DNA from: Planctomycetota bacterium
GTDB taxonomy: Bacteria; Planctomycetota; Planctomycetia; Pirellulales; Pirellulaceae
DNA length: 21,583 nt
NCBI GenBank assembly: GCA_026692885.1
Contig: JAPLNJ010001046.1
Location: 1-21,583, forward strand
Direction of reading: 5' to 3'
The notes below the pieces were generated by a model, which was not told where the DNA came from, made no database searches, and saw nothing but the letters and a program-made list of their open reading frames with translations. Both the position numbers and the translations under genes were made by a program. This document shows, piece by piece, positions 1 to 8,108 of the stretch (its first letter is position 1; each line of letters begins with the position of its first letter).

Positions 1-2487
1 ATCAATACCGGCCTGTCCGCCTACCAATTGGCCGATCCACGCTTGCTGGCGGATCTGACGCGGAATAACTTGCTGCAGGCGAACGACACGGTCGGTCTCC
101 AACGGGTGATTGGACAGGTGCCGATGGCGAACGTGCCGGCGCTGCCCACCGGGATCACCCCGCCGGCGACGACCGGAGCGGATCCGCGGATCTACATCCC
201 TCAGGATCTGTCGGGCTTGCCGGGCGATTCTGTGACCGTTCCCGTGAGGCTGCGCGTAACCGAACCCGCGGGGATCACGCTCAGCGGCTTCGATCTGGTC
301 ATCGAATACGATCCTGCGCAGTTTACGGTGACGGGCGCCCAGTTGGGCGCTCTGGTGATCGGACAGGGGTTCAACGGCTTTCAGTCCGATCCGGCTCCGG
401 GCATACTGATCTATACTGCCTTCTCCGGGAAAGCGCCCGAGCAATTGCCGGTGCTGCCCTACGATCAAGACGGGGATTTACTGACGCTGACGTTCGTCGT
501 CCGCGAGGCTGCCGCCCCCGGTCCATCGTCGATCAATCTGCGATTGTCGTGGAACTCCGCCAGCACCGCCGCCTTTGACCGGGACTTGAACGAATTGGTG
601 CTGGCCCCTACGCCTACGAATGCTGCCACGGACAGCGTGGACGGAGTGCTGACGGTCGTTGCGGCGGCGCGAGTCACCGTGCCGCAGGATCTGACGGGCA
701 GGGCTGGTGATGCCGTCACCGTTCCCGTCCGGCTGCGGGTCACCGAGCCGCAGGGGGTCATGCTCAGTGGCCTCGATTTCGCGGTGGCGTACGATTCGGG
801 GCGGTTCACGTTGACAGGTGCCCAATTGGGAGAGTTGCTCCGCGGTGCCGGCTTCAGCGGTTCGTGGTCGGAGCCGGTGACCGGGACCGTGATCTACACC
901 GCGTCGTCTTCGCCCGGAACTGCATGGTTGCCGCTCGGCACACAGGGCGACCTGTTCACCCTGTCGTTGACGGTCAAGACGAATGCGGCGGTAGGTGCCG
1001 CGACCATCAATCTGCTGGCGGCGCACGGCACCACAACCACGGCCGTCTACGACGGTAATCTGGAGGCTTTGAGCCTGTATCCGCCACCGACCAATGTCGC
1101 CACGGACAGCGTCGATGGAGTGTTCACCATTGAGCCCAGTCCACCCCCGACGGTGTCCTTCACGGCCGCCACCCAAACCGGCGCGGAGAGTACTGGGACG
1201 ATGAAGATCACGGCCCAGTTGTCAGCCGTGCACACGCAAGACGTCACGATTCCTTTCACGTTGAGCGGCACGGGGATCGAGGGCGTCACGAACGATTACA
1301 CGATCACGGCCACCCCCATTACCATCTCTGCAGGCCAGACAAGCCAAGACATCACGATCACGGTCAACGACGACCTGATCGTCGAGGGAAGCGAGACGGT
1401 CGTCGTCACGATGGGCAACCCCAGTAACGCCACCCAAGGCGCGATTACCAAGCACACCGCCACGATCACGGACAACGATGTTGCGGGGTTCTCCCTGTCG
1501 GAGACCACGGCGACGGTGACGGAGCCGAATACGACGGACACGTTCACGGTGGTGCTGACGCAGCAGCCGCTCTCGGACGTGGTGTTCTCGGTGCTGGCCA
1601 GCGACGCGACGGAAGGCAGGGTGGACAAGGCCACGCTGACGTTCACGCCAGCCAACTGGAACACGGCCCAAACGGTGACGATCACGGCGCTGACCACTAG
1701 CCACAGCCTCACGTGGACGCTGGGGAACTTGTCGGGCCTGACAGGGGTGTCGGGCAGTTACGAGCTGCAGCTGACGGCCGGGGGATCTGGCATTCAGGAT
1801 GCCGCCGGTAACGCCTTGGGGGGCGATGCCAGCGATGCCTGGACGACTCTGGTCGTTGGGCCGACTTGGCAGAATCCGCGTCACCCGTGCGACGTCACGG
1901 ACGATGGATACATCACGGCCATTGATGTGCTCACTCTGATTAGCGACATCAATACCAGCAGTTCCAGGGACTTAGCGACTGCTTCACATCCTACGCCAGC
2001 TCCGCCACCGTTCTTGGATCCGAGCGGGGATGGCCAGCTTACCCCGACCGATGTCTTGATTGTCATCAACTACATCAACAGGTTTGGAGCGGGACTGGTT
2101 CCAACGGTGTCCGGCGGCGAGGGAGAGTTCACAGAACCGCCTGACGTCATCCTACGGCTTCAGATCCGAGACACAGACTGCATCCAAACCATTCCGTCCG
2201 TTCATCCGACAAACGGTCGAAGGGACACGCTCGCGCAGGCTGCAGGTGTCCAAGGCATGATTTTGCGCGGTCCAACGGAGCAAGGACCTACCGTCACAGC
2301 GCCGACGCAAGTGCGGCTACCAGCGCAGCGGCCAGCTGCCATGCCCCTCAAGTCCCTCATTCTCCCCGAACGTATTTGCCCGACGAAACGTCCAGATGAC
2401 TTTGTGGACATGCCTTCCGAGACGACGGAATTGGAGCAGGCAATTCTAGCGATCGCTGCTGAGGTCGCCACGGCGAGGAGTTTCTAG
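1..2487 (+). CDS. Secreted cohesin / Calx-beta / dockerin protein, 5'-truncated by the window
   Basis: The frame is open from the first base, so the true start and any signal peptide lie outside the window. Domains in order are two cohesin-like beta-sandwich domains (about nt 178-640 and 665-1125, both opening with PQDL-x-G and containing a GxxLxYD-type core), a Calx-beta-like domain (about nt 1146-1480), a partial related beta module ending near nt 1690, a short beta region, and a type I dockerin (about nt 1888-2085) with two calcium loops, DVTDDG and DPSGDG, each followed by a hydrophobic helix. A tail of roughly 130 residues follows. In planctomycetes such proteins are large exported surface or matrix proteins with dockerins near the C terminus. 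Having cohesin and dockerin domains in one chain suggests intra- or intermolecular docking, but this is inference. The module near nt 1690 changes abruptly into an unrelated segment, possibly an old in-frame deletion. Domain calls are by eye. Confidence 0.85.
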   Translation: MNTGLSAYQLADPRLLADLTRNNLLQANDTVGLQRVIGQVPMANVPALPTGITPPATTGADPRIYIPQDLSGLPGDSVTVPVRLRVTEPAGITLSGFDLVIEYDPAQFTVTGAQLGALVIGQGFNGFQSDPAPGILIYTAFSGKAPEQLPVLPYDQDGDLLTLTFVVREAAAPGPSSINLRLSWNSASTAAFDRDLNELVLAPTPTNAATDSVDGVLTVVAAARVTVPQDLTGRAGDAVTVPVRLRVTEPQGVMLSGLDFAVAYDSGRFTLTGAQLGELLRGAGFSGSWSEPVTGTVIYTASSSPGTAWLPLGTQGDLFTLSLTVKTNAAVGAATINLLAAHGTTTTAVYDGNLEALSLYPPPTNVATDSVDGVFTIEPSPPPTVSFTAATQTGAESTGTMKITAQLSAVHTQDVTIPFTLSGTGIEGVTNDYTITATPITISAGQTSQDITITVNDDLIVEGSETVVVTMGNPSNATQGAITKHTATITDNDVAGFSLSETTATVTEPNTTDTFTVVLTQQPLSDVVFSVLASDATEGRVDKATLTFTPANWNTAQTVTITALTTSHSLTWTLGNLSGLTGVSGSYELQLTAGGSGIQDAAGNALGGDASDAWTTLVVGPTWQNPRHPCDVTDDGYITAIDVLTLISDINTSSSRDLATASHPTPAPPPFLDPSGDGQLTPTDVLIVINYINRFGAGLVPTVSGGEGEFTEPPDVILRLQIRDTDCIQTIPSVHPTNGRRDTLAQAAGVQGMILRGPTEQGPTVTAPTQVRLPAQRPAAMPLKSLILPERICPTKRPDDFVDMPSETTELEQAILAIAAEVATARSF

Positions 2488-2597
2488 CCCGCTGTCTTGG
2501 TACAACAAGTAATCGCAGCCGAGCGGCTCTACCGGTTGGGGCTGGACCGGTGCTCGCTGCCGACTATTCTCGTCCGCTTGCCTCAGCAACCGGCAGC

Positions 2598-2625
2598 TTG
2601 CATTCCCTGCTCCGGGCCATACAAT
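2598..2625 (+). promoter_or_regulatory. Sigma-70-like promoter P1 for structured element copy 1
   Basis: A -35-like TTGCAT (2598-2603) and a -10 TACAAT (2620-2625) are separated by 16 bases. The bases after the -35 (TCC) and the spacer length match the promoters of the other three element copies, so the call rests on conservation as well as consensus. The expected start is near 2632, leaving about 60 bases of leader before the element. Confidence 0.6.
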
Positions 2626-2690
2626 ACTGCAACGTAAGGAGTCGCCCTCGTGCATTCGATGGCGGTTCCGGCACTTTGTCGATGGGAAAT

Positions 2691-2796
2691 CGTCGGATGA
2701 CTAGCTGAAGGGCCACCCGTTCGTGCCGGGGGGCTTGTCGAAGAGTAAGCCGACGTGGTCGAACGCCTCAGGGTGTTCCACCACGTCGGTTTTTTT
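2691..2796 (+). ncRNA. Structured repeat element, copy 1 (putative sRNA or leader/attenuator)
   Basis: It opens with CGTCGGATGACTAG, has a middle hairpin with one mismatch (CCACCCG against CGGGGGG), the conserved GAGTAA, and then a terminator hairpin. Together with a promoter 66 bases upstream it forms a complete potential transcription unit of roughly 165 bases. Downstream is the GH13 enzyme (start 2849). Whether transcripts stop here as a small RNA or read through into the enzyme cannot be told from sequence. Confidence 0.65.
2747..2796 (+). terminator. Intrinsic terminator of element copy 1
   Basis: A 13-base stem, 2747-2759 against 2780-2792 with one G-U pair, encloses an inner stem (GAACGCC with GGTGTTC, including a G-U pair) around the loop TCAG. 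It is followed by a T run at 2790-2796. Confidence 0.8.
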
Positions 2797-2848
2797 GTTT
2801 TGGCGGGACACCATGTCGGTCTCGACTGGAGAACTAAGGAGCAATTTC

Positions 2849-4696
2849 ATGCCTACAACCTCACCCAATCAGGTTCACACGGGAATGGGAGCCACCCCGC
2901 ACGAATCCGGCGTCGCGTTTCGTGTCTGGGCCCCCCACGCCGACGCGGTGTCCGTGGTTGGCTCGTTCAATGATTGGTCGGCCGACGCGCATCCCATGAC
3001 AAAGGAGGGGGCTGGCTACTGGTACGCAAATATCGCCTCGGCCAAAGTCGGCGACGAGTATCGCTACCGCATCGTCAACGGCGACAAGCAACTGCTGCGG
3101 ATCGACCCCTACGCGCGCCAGGTTACCAGTTCGGTGGGTAACGCGGTGGTCTACGACCCGCACTTTGACTGGGAAGACGACGATTTCCACCTGCCTGCGG
3201 TCAACGAACTGGTGATCTATGAGATGCACTTGGGAACCTTCCACGGCAAAGAGGATGGGAAGTCGGACAAGTTTGAAGAAGCGGTTAAGAAACTCGACTA
3301 TTTACAGCGTTTGGGCGTGAACGCCATCGAAGTCATGCCCTTGGCCGAGTTCGCCGGCAACTTGTCGTGGGGCTACAATCCAGCTTGCGTGTTCGCCGTG
3401 GAAACCACCTATGGCGGTCCGGCCGCCTTCAAGCGGTTTGTCAAGGCGGTGCATCGGGCCGGCTTGGCGGTGATTCTGGACGTGGTCTACAACCACTTCG
3501 GCCCCGGCGACCTCGATCTGTGGCAGTTTGATGGCTGGAGCGAGAACGGGCTAGGCGGCATCTACTTCTACAGCGACTGGCATGCGGAGACTCCCTGGGG
3601 GGCGACTCGCCCCGACTACGGCCGCAAGGAAGTGCGCCAATTCATCCGGGACAACGCCTTGATGTGGCTGGAGGAGTATCATGTCGATGGCCTGCGGCTG
3701 GACATGACGCTGTTCATGCGGAACGTGCGGGGAGATGGCGATCCGGGCGGCGATTTGCCCGACGGCTGGAGCCTCGTCCAGTGGATCAATCGCGAAGTCC
3801 AGCAGCGGTATCCGGGACGCATCACGATCGCCGAGGACTTGCAGAACGACGATCGGATCACGCAGTCGGTGGACCAGGCTGGAGCGGGTTTCACGGCTCA
3901 ATGGGGCGCTCGCTTCGTGCATCCTGTGCGCGCGGCCGTGATCACGCCGAACGACGAGCAACGGTCGCTCGATAGCGTGCGTGGGGCGCTCGAGGGCCGC
4001 TACAACGGGGATCCGTTCCAGCGCGTTATCTACAGCGAGTCGCACGACGAAGTGGCCAACGGAAAAGCCCGCGTCGCTTCGGAAATCGATCCTCATGATC
4101 CAGACAGCTGGTTCGCACAGAAGCGTACGACCTTGGCGGCGGCCTTGGTGCTGACAGCGCCGGGCATCCCGATGCTGTTTCAGGGACAAGAGTTCTTGGA
4201 AGACGGCTGGTTCCAGGATTCGGTTCCGCTCGACTGGCACAAGTCGGAGGAGTTCAGCGGCCTGGTGCGGATGTATCGGGACTTGATTCATCTGCGTCTC
4301 AACCGGTCGGACTGCACGCGAGGTCTTTCGGGATCCGGCTTGAACACCTTCCATCAGAATCAGGCGGACGACATCCTGGCGTATCATCGTTGGCACCAAG
4401 GTGGCCCCGGTGACGATGTCGTGGTCGTCGTGAATCTCTCGCACGTCGTCCATGAGAACTACAAGCTAGGATTTCCGTCGCCGGGTACGTGGCAGTTGCG
4501 GCTGAACAGCGACTGGAACGGCTACAGCCGCGCCTTTGGAAACCAGGCTTGCTCTCAGGTGGTCGCCGGAGCAGAGCACGGCGACCAACCCCAGGACGCC
4601 AGCGCCGTGCAGCGAGATGGCTTCCCCGCCATGGGCACAATCAATATCGGGCCGTACAGCGTGCTGGTCTTCTCGCAAGACAAGCCGCACGAGTAG
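2849..4696 (+). CDS. CBM48-GH13 alpha-glucan-active enzyme (branching enzyme / TreZ-like)
   Basis: The 615-residue protein starts at ATG 2849, with AAGGAG seven bases upstream. The reading frame is open further upstream, but that part runs through the structured element and has no ribosome site. The N-terminal 100 or so residues are a CBM48-like domain (GSFNDW). The catalytic barrel carries GH13 region I (DVVYNHFGPG), the nucleophile D285 in DGLRLDM, the acid/base E329 in IAEDLQ, and the third acid D400 in SHDEV, so it should be active. Region I and the following PWG segment resemble malto-oligosyltrehalose trehalohydrolase (TreZ). The SHDEVANGK motif and the later GQEF/LDW segment resemble glucan branching enzyme (GlgB). 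I therefore do not choose between trehalose release and branching. It probably acts on glycogen-like glucans in the cytoplasm; no signal peptide is seen. No glgA, glgC or treY lies nearby. It follows structured element copy 1. Confidence 0.88.
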   Translation: MPTTSPNQVHTGMGATPHESGVAFRVWAPHADAVSVVGSFNDWSADAHPMTKEGAGYWYANIASAKVGDEYRYRIVNGDKQLLRIDPYARQVTSSVGNAVVYDPHFDWEDDDFHLPAVNELVIYEMHLGTFHGKEDGKSDKFEEAVKKLDYLQRLGVNAIEVMPLAEFAGNLSWGYNPACVFAVETTYGGPAAFKRFVKAVHRAGLAVILDVVYNHFGPGDLDLWQFDGWSENGLGGIYFYSDWHAETPWGATRPDYGRKEVRQFIRDNALMWLEEYHVDGLRLDMTLFMRNVRGDGDPGGDLPDGWSLVQWINREVQQRYPGRITIAEDLQNDDRITQSVDQAGAGFTAQWGARFVHPVRAAVITPNDEQRSLDSVRGALEGRYNGDPFQRVIYSESHDEVANGKARVASEIDPHDPDSWFAQKRTTLAAALVLTAPGIPMLFQGQEFLEDGWFQDSVPLDWHKSEEFSGLVRMYRDLIHLRLNRSDCTRGLSGSGLNTFHQNQADDILAYHRWHQGGPGDDVVVVVNLSHVVHENYKLGFPSPGTWQLRLNSDWNGYSRAFGNQACSQVVAGAEHGDQPQDASAVQRDGFPAMGTINIGPYSVLVFSQDKPHE

Positions 4697-4704
4697 TCTG
4701 GCCC

Positions 4705-4732
4705 TTGCCTTCCAGAGTGTGGTTCGTATAAT
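4705..4732 (+). promoter_or_regulatory. Sigma-70-like promoter P2 for structured element copy 2
   Basis: TTGCCT (4705-4710) and a perfect TATAAT (4727-4732) are separated by 16 bases, the same geometry as the other three copies. It sits directly behind the GH13 stop codon. The expected start is near 4739. Confidence 0.7.
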
Positions 4733-4795
4733 GACCCTGTACGTGGAGCCGCAGTGAAGTGAGAGTGTGGTTCCGCAAGAGAAGTGATCAGAAGT

Positions 4796-4901
4796 CGTCG
4801 GATGACTAGATAAACAGCAACTCGGCTCTGCCGGGGGGCTTGTTGACGAGTAAGCCGACGTGGTCGAACGCCTGAGGGTGTTCCGCTACGTCGGCTTTTT
4901 T
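4796..4901 (+). ncRNA. Structured repeat element, copy 2 (putative sRNA or leader/attenuator)
   Basis: It opens with CGTCGGATGACTAG, contains the hairpin CTCGGC-tct-GCCGGG, then GTTGACGAGTAA and the terminator. It differs from copy 1 at many positions while keeping the pairings. The next gene is the DUF3309 protein, about 247 bases downstream, so direct leader function is less obvious here than for the other copies. Confidence 0.65.
4852..4901 (+). terminator. Intrinsic terminator of element copy 2
   Basis: A 12-base stem (4852-4863 with 4886-4897, one G-U pair) has an inner GAACGCC/GGTGTTC stem and a T run at 4896-4901. It may also terminate transcripts reading through from the GH13 gene. 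Confidence 0.8.
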
Positions 4902-5148
4902 CGTTCTTGGTGATCTGATGCCTGCCAGGGAGCTCCGATGAGATGGTGCAGGTGTTCCTGCTCGCCCGGGGTGTACCCGCGGAAAACTGGAGTGGGAACG
5001 GATTGGGTGTTGCATCGTGAAGCAGGAGGTTCAGCGTTGTCGGTCTTGTCGATGAAAGACAGGGACACCTGTTGAGGCAGACGCGGATCGCTGAATCGAC
5101 GTAGAGAACGGTTGTTTACTTCAGACGCTTTGTAGAAGGAGAACGGAA

Positions 5149-5310
5149 GTGTATACGATTTTGGTCGTGATCTTGATTCTGATGTTGCTGGGTTCGGTGG
5201 GTTCGTTTCCGGCGTGGGGTCACAGCAGAAGCTGGGGTTATGGGCCGAGCGGCGGGTTGGGATTGGTGGTGCTGGTTCTGGTCGTCCTGCTGTTGCTGGG
5301 ACGCATCTAA
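5149..5310 (+). CDS. DUF3309 family small membrane protein
   Basis: This 53-residue protein starts at GTG 5149, with AAGGAG seven bases upstream. The first 20 or so residues form a hydrophobic segment. A central stretch carries the family-type sequence SRSWGYGPSGGLG, and a second hydrophobic segment ends in LLLLGRI. This is the DUF3309 pattern: a tiny protein of two short membrane helices around a glycine/tryptophan-rich linker. The function of the family is unknown. It is followed 26 bases later by another small membrane protein, so the two are likely co-transcribed. Confidence 0.8.
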   Translation: MYTILVVILILMLLGSVGSFPAWGHSRSWGYGPSGGLGLVVLVLVVLLLLGRI

Positions 5311-5336
5311 CGGACACCGCTCCAAGGAACCCGCAA

Positions 5337-5498
5337 GTGACAATCACAAGGATTTTGTACGCCATCGGGGCCACTATTCTATTCCTGGGAGGAATTGGGG
5401 CCCAGTTCCTCCCGAACGCTGTGCTTTGGGGGCTGTTCTGCGTCACGCTCGGTCTGCTCTTGGAAGGGTACAACTTTAACTTCCGCCGACGCGGTTAA
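5337..5498 (+). CDS. Small two-helix membrane protein, function unknown
   Basis: The predicted 53-residue protein starts at GTG 5337, with AAGGA eight bases upstream. A longer frame begins at 5214, but that part overlaps the DUF3309 gene and has no ribosome site. The chain is mostly hydrophobic: one segment near residues 5-25 with the start GATILFLGGIGAQFLP, a second near 26-45, and a basic end NFNFRRRG, suggesting a membrane protein with its C terminus inside. It lies 26 bases after the DUF3309 gene. I do not recognise the family. Confidence 0.6.
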   Translation: MTITRILYAIGATILFLGGIGAQFLPNAVLWGLFCVTLGLLLEGYNFNFRRRG

Positions 5499-5630
5499 GA
5501 CCCAGACTCGTCCAGGGACGCGGTGTGATGTGGGAACGGCACGTCTGATAAATCGCCCGCGGTTGGCATTGGCTCGTTTGACCGCCGCCCCAAAGCAGGC
5601 TGCGGAAGAAGTAGCGCAGGCCGCCAGCCG

Positions 5631-5711
5631 GTAGGTCCCGCTTGCCGTGCGGGACCTCCGAGTGATCGGGTTCACTCGTGATTCAGGTCCCGTCCGGCAG
5701 CCGGGACCTAC
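5631..5711. repeat. Clover-shaped palindromic repeat upstream of dnaK
   Basis: GTAGGTCCCG (5631-5640) pairs with CGGGACCTAC (5702-5711). Inside or in competition are three hairpins: AGGTCCCGC/GCGGGACCT (5633-5657), CGAGTGA/TCACTCG (about 5659-5678), and AGGTCCCG/CGGGACCT (5685-5709). A T run follows at once. Repeats built on GTAGGTCCCGC are widespread in planctomycete genomes by my recollection. It ends 14 bases before the dnaK ribosome site, so it could fold in the dnaK leader. Confidence 0.65.
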
Positions 5712-5739
5712 TTTTTCAACACAAGAGGAGCTTGATGCA

Positions 5740-7671
5740 ATGGCTGAGGGTGAAAGAATCATCGGGATCGACTTGGGGACGACGAATTCGGCGGTGGCTG
5801 TGATGGAGGGCACAGAAGCCAAGGTGATCCCGAATCAAGAGGGAAACCGGCTGACGCCCAGTGTCGTGGCCTTTACCGACAAAGGCGAAACCCTCGTGGG
5901 CGAGTTGGCGAAGCGGCAAGCCATCATGAATTCCCGGCGGACCGTGTTCTCGATCAAACGCTTCATGGGCCGGCGGCACAACGAAGTCGCCTCCGAAGAG
6001 AAGATCGTACCGTACAAGGTTGTCGGGGGACCGGAAGAGTACGTCAAGGTCCAGATCGACACGCGACAGTACACGCCTCCGGAAATCTCCGCGATCATCC
6101 TGCGGAAACTCAAAGAGACCGCGGAGGCTTACTTGGGTCACAAGGTCAACAAGGCGGTGATTACCGTCCCGGCCTATTTCAACGATGCCCAGCGCCAGGC
6201 TACCAAGGATGCCGGACAAATCGCCGGCCTGGAAGTCATGCGTATCATCAACGAGCCGACCGCGGCTGCGTTAGCGTACGGGCTGGACCGGAAGATTGCC
6301 GAGAAGATCGTGGTTTTCGACCTGGGCGGCGGGACCTTCGACGTCTCGATCCTGGATGTTGCCGAAGGTGTGTTTCAGGTCATCAGCACCAATGGTGACA
6401 CGCATCTGGGCGGCGACGACTTTGACCGCGTGCTGCTCGACTACGCCGCCGAGGAGTTCAAACGGGAGCACGGCATTGATCTGCGCACGGACCCGATGGC
6501 CCTGCAACGGCTGCAGGAAGCCTGCGAAAAGGCCAAGAAAGAACTCAGCACCCTGCAACAGACCGACCTCAACCTGCCGTTCATCACGGCCAACGCAGCG
6601 GGTCCCAAGCACATGCAATTGACGCTGACGCGGTCGAAGTTCGAGCAGTTGGTCGATCACCTGATCGAGCGTTGCCGCGGGCCGGTTAACCAAGCCATGC
6701 AGGACGCGCATTTCAACGCCAACCAAATCGACGAAGTGATTCTGGTGGGCGGTTCGACGCGGATTCCCAAGGTCCAGGAGCTGGTGCGGAAAATATTTGG
6801 CAAGGAGCCGCATCAAGGTGTCAACCCGGACGAGGTGGTGGCCATCGGCGCGGCGATCCAGGGTGGCGTGTTAGCGGGCGAAGTCAAAGATATTCTCCTG
6901 CTGGACGTGACGCCGCTGTCCCTGGGCATCGAGACCCTCGGTGGCATCATGACCAAGCTGGTCGATCGTAACGCGACGATTCCCACCGAGCAAAAACAGA
7001 TCTTCAGCACGGCCGAGGTTAATCAGAGGGCGGTGACTGTGAAGGTTTTTCAAGGGGAACGGCAGATGGCGGCCGACAATCGCTTGCTCGGCCAGTTCAA
7101 TCTGGAAGGCCTTCCCCCGGCACCGCGCGGCATGCCACAAATCGAAGTCAAATTCGACATCGATGCAAACGGCATTCTACAGGTTTCGGCCAAAGACCTG
7201 GGCACAGGCCAGGAGCAGAAAGTGCGCATCGAGCAGAGTGCCGGTCTAACGGAAGAGGAAATCCAACGTCGTCGCCGCGATGCCGAAGTGCATGCCGAGG
7301 AAGATCAGCAGAAGCGGCAACTTGCGGAACTGCGAAATCAGGCCGACACGATGACTTGGCAGTTGGAAAAGCTCATCCAGGAACATGAGGCCAAGCTCAG
7401 CGCTCCTGACAAGGTTGCCGTGACCAAGGCTATCGAGCAGACCCGTGCGGCGGCGAAGGGCGAGAACGTCGAAACCCTCAAGGCGGCGATCCATCAGTTG
7501 GAGCAAGCTTCGCACGCGCTGAGCCGCACGCTCTACGCCACGGCACAGGCTCCGGCCGCGACGGCCCGCGACGGCGCTGGGCACCGACCGAACGGTCAAT
7601 CCAGCGGCACCACTTCAGGCGCCAGCGAGGCGGATGCCATCGACGCTGAGTACGAGGTCACATCTGCCTGA
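5740..7671 (+). CDS. dnaK: Hsp70 chaperone DnaK
   Basis: The 643-residue protein is close to the usual DnaK length. The start is ATG 5740 with GAGGAG nine bases upstream; an upstream in-frame extension would run through the palindromic repeat. The ATPase domain has phosphate loop 1 (GIDLGTTNS, residues 9-17), the connect motif around [12 protein letters not shown], phosphate loop 2 (DLGGGTFD, 194-201, with T199 matching the E. coli autophosphorylation site) and GGSTRIP (337-343). The linker [13 protein letters not shown] leads into the substrate-binding domain near residue 390, then a charged helical lid and the end DAIDAEYE, close to the canonical C terminus. It is an ATP-driven cytosolic folding chaperone. 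No grpE, dnaJ or hrcA is adjacent and no CIRCE operator (TTAGCACTC-N9-GAGTGCTAA) is visible upstream, so it may be an additional, separately controlled paralogue. Confidence 0.97.
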   Translation: MAEGERIIGIDLGTTNSAVAVMEGTEAKVIPNQEGNRLTPSVVAFTDKGETLVGELAKRQAIMNSRRTVFSIKRFMGRRHNEVASEEKIVPYKVVGGPEEYVKVQIDTRQYTPPEISAIILRKLKETAEAYLGHKVNKAVITVPAYFNDAQRQATKDAGQIAGLEVMRIINEPTAAALAYGLDRKIAEKIVVFDLGGGTFDVSILDVAEGVFQVISTNGDTHLGGDDFDRVLLDYAAEEFKREHGIDLRTDPMALQRLQEACEKAKKELSTLQQTDLNLPFITANAAGPKHMQLTLTRSKFEQLVDHLIERCRGPVNQAMQDAHFNANQIDEVILVGGSTRIPKVQELVRKIFGKEPHQGVNPDEVVAIGAAIQGGVLAGEVKDILLLDVTPLSLGIETLGGIMTKLVDRNATIPTEQKQIFSTAEVNQRAVTVKVFQGERQMAADNRLLGQFNLEGLPPAPRGMPQIEVKFDIDANGILQVSAKDLGTGQEQKVRIEQSAGLTEEEIQRRRRDAEVHAEEDQQKRQLAELRNQADTMTWQLEKLIQEHEAKLSAPDKVAVTKAIEQTRAAAKGENVETLKAAIHQLEQASHALSRTLYATAQAPAATARDGAGHRPNGQSSGTTSGASEADAIDAEYEVTSA

Positions 7672-7722
7672 AGCTGGTGATGTACCAGTGCACCAATCTC
7701 TTGAGACAAGGATTTGAGAAAC

Positions 7723-7977
7723 ATGATCGCGATACGACGGAAACGGGTGTTGGGAGGCAGGGTTTACGAACCGACCCCCAAGGATATTTCGCGGGCCTGT
7801 GAACAGATTCAGACGACGTGGTCGCCGCGAGAACGGGTCAAGCGATTTCGAGGGCCGTTTGCGGCCTGGTGGACTCCGCCGACCATTCGGCTGGCCGGCC
7901 TGCTTGAGGCGGTCAACGAAGAAGGGGTCGCCAGTCTGCCGTACTTCGGTGCGACGGGGAATGAGGCGGAATGCTAA
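7723..7977 (+). CDS. Small hypothetical protein after dnaK
   Basis: The predicted 84-residue protein starts at ATG 7723, with AAGG about 11 bases upstream; a TTG at 7714 is too close to that site. It is basic in its first half (IRRKRVLGGRVYEPTPKD, then a WSPRER motif) and has no membrane segment. The YEPTPxDI...WSPRER pattern recalls small hypothetical proteins often seen in planctomycetes, but I cannot name a family. It follows dnaK by 51 bases on the same strand and could be co-transcribed. Its stop codon abuts the TA-flanked inverted-repeat element at 7979. Confidence 0.65.
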   Translation: MIAIRRKRVLGGRVYEPTPKDISRACEQIQTTWSPRERVKRFRGPFAAWWTPPTIRLAGLLEAVNEEGVASLPYFGATGNEAEC

Positions 7978-7978
7978 G

Positions 7979-8108
7979 TAGTGCTTTGTCAAGGCTTGAT
8001 CTTAGGGTTGGGTGCCACTGGCTTGGCCAGTGTTCGAAGGCCAAGAAGTGGAGCAACGGCACTGGCAGAGCCAGCGGCACCCTAATTGTTGGCTTTGACA
8101 AAGCACTA
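7979..8108. mobile_element. TA-flanked MITE-like inverted-repeat element
   Basis: The ends are perfect 14-base inverted repeats, TAGTGCTTTGTCAA (7979-7992) and TTGACAAAGCACTA (8095-8108). The interior holds further imperfect pairing (GGGTGCCACTGGC near 8009 against GCCAGCGGCACCC near 8080). There is no coding capacity. The outermost TA on both sides fits the target duplication of IS630/Tc1-mariner elements. It separates two convergent genes and supplies the stop codon of the minus-strand gene. Confidence 0.65.

Larger units (their letters stand above)
2488..2848. other. Intergenic region holding promoter P1 and structured element copy 1
   Basis: No convincing gene was seen between the dockerin protein and the GH13 enzyme. 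The stretch contains a sigma-70-like promoter (2598-2625), a leader of about 65 bases, and structured element copy 1 ending in an intrinsic terminator. The GH13 ribosome binding site follows about 40 bases after the terminator. Confidence 0.7.
4697..5148. other. Intergenic region holding promoter P2 and structured element copy 2
   Basis: No supported gene was found in these 452 bases. The promoter begins only 8 bases after the GH13 stop codon, followed by a leader of about 64 bases and element copy 2. Between 4902 and 5148 I see only short open frames without good starts, apart from the ribosome site of the DUF3309 gene at its end. Confidence 0.65.

Noticed and set aside
478..1176. Long minus-strand and alternative-frame open frames across the dockerin protein, GH13, dnaK and sigma factor genes
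   Set aside because: They lie opposite or inside genes with clear domains, have arginine-rich, low-complexity translations and lack ribosome sites. They are a side effect of high GC content.
4917..5100. A small gene between element copy 2 and DUF3309
   Set aside because: Candidate frames are short, cysteine/arginine-rich, lack ribosome sites and resemble no family.
5499..5739. A CIRCE operator for dnaK
   Set aside because: No TTAGCACTC-N9-GAGTGCTAA or close variant was found; the hairpins present belong to the GTAGGTCCCG repeat.
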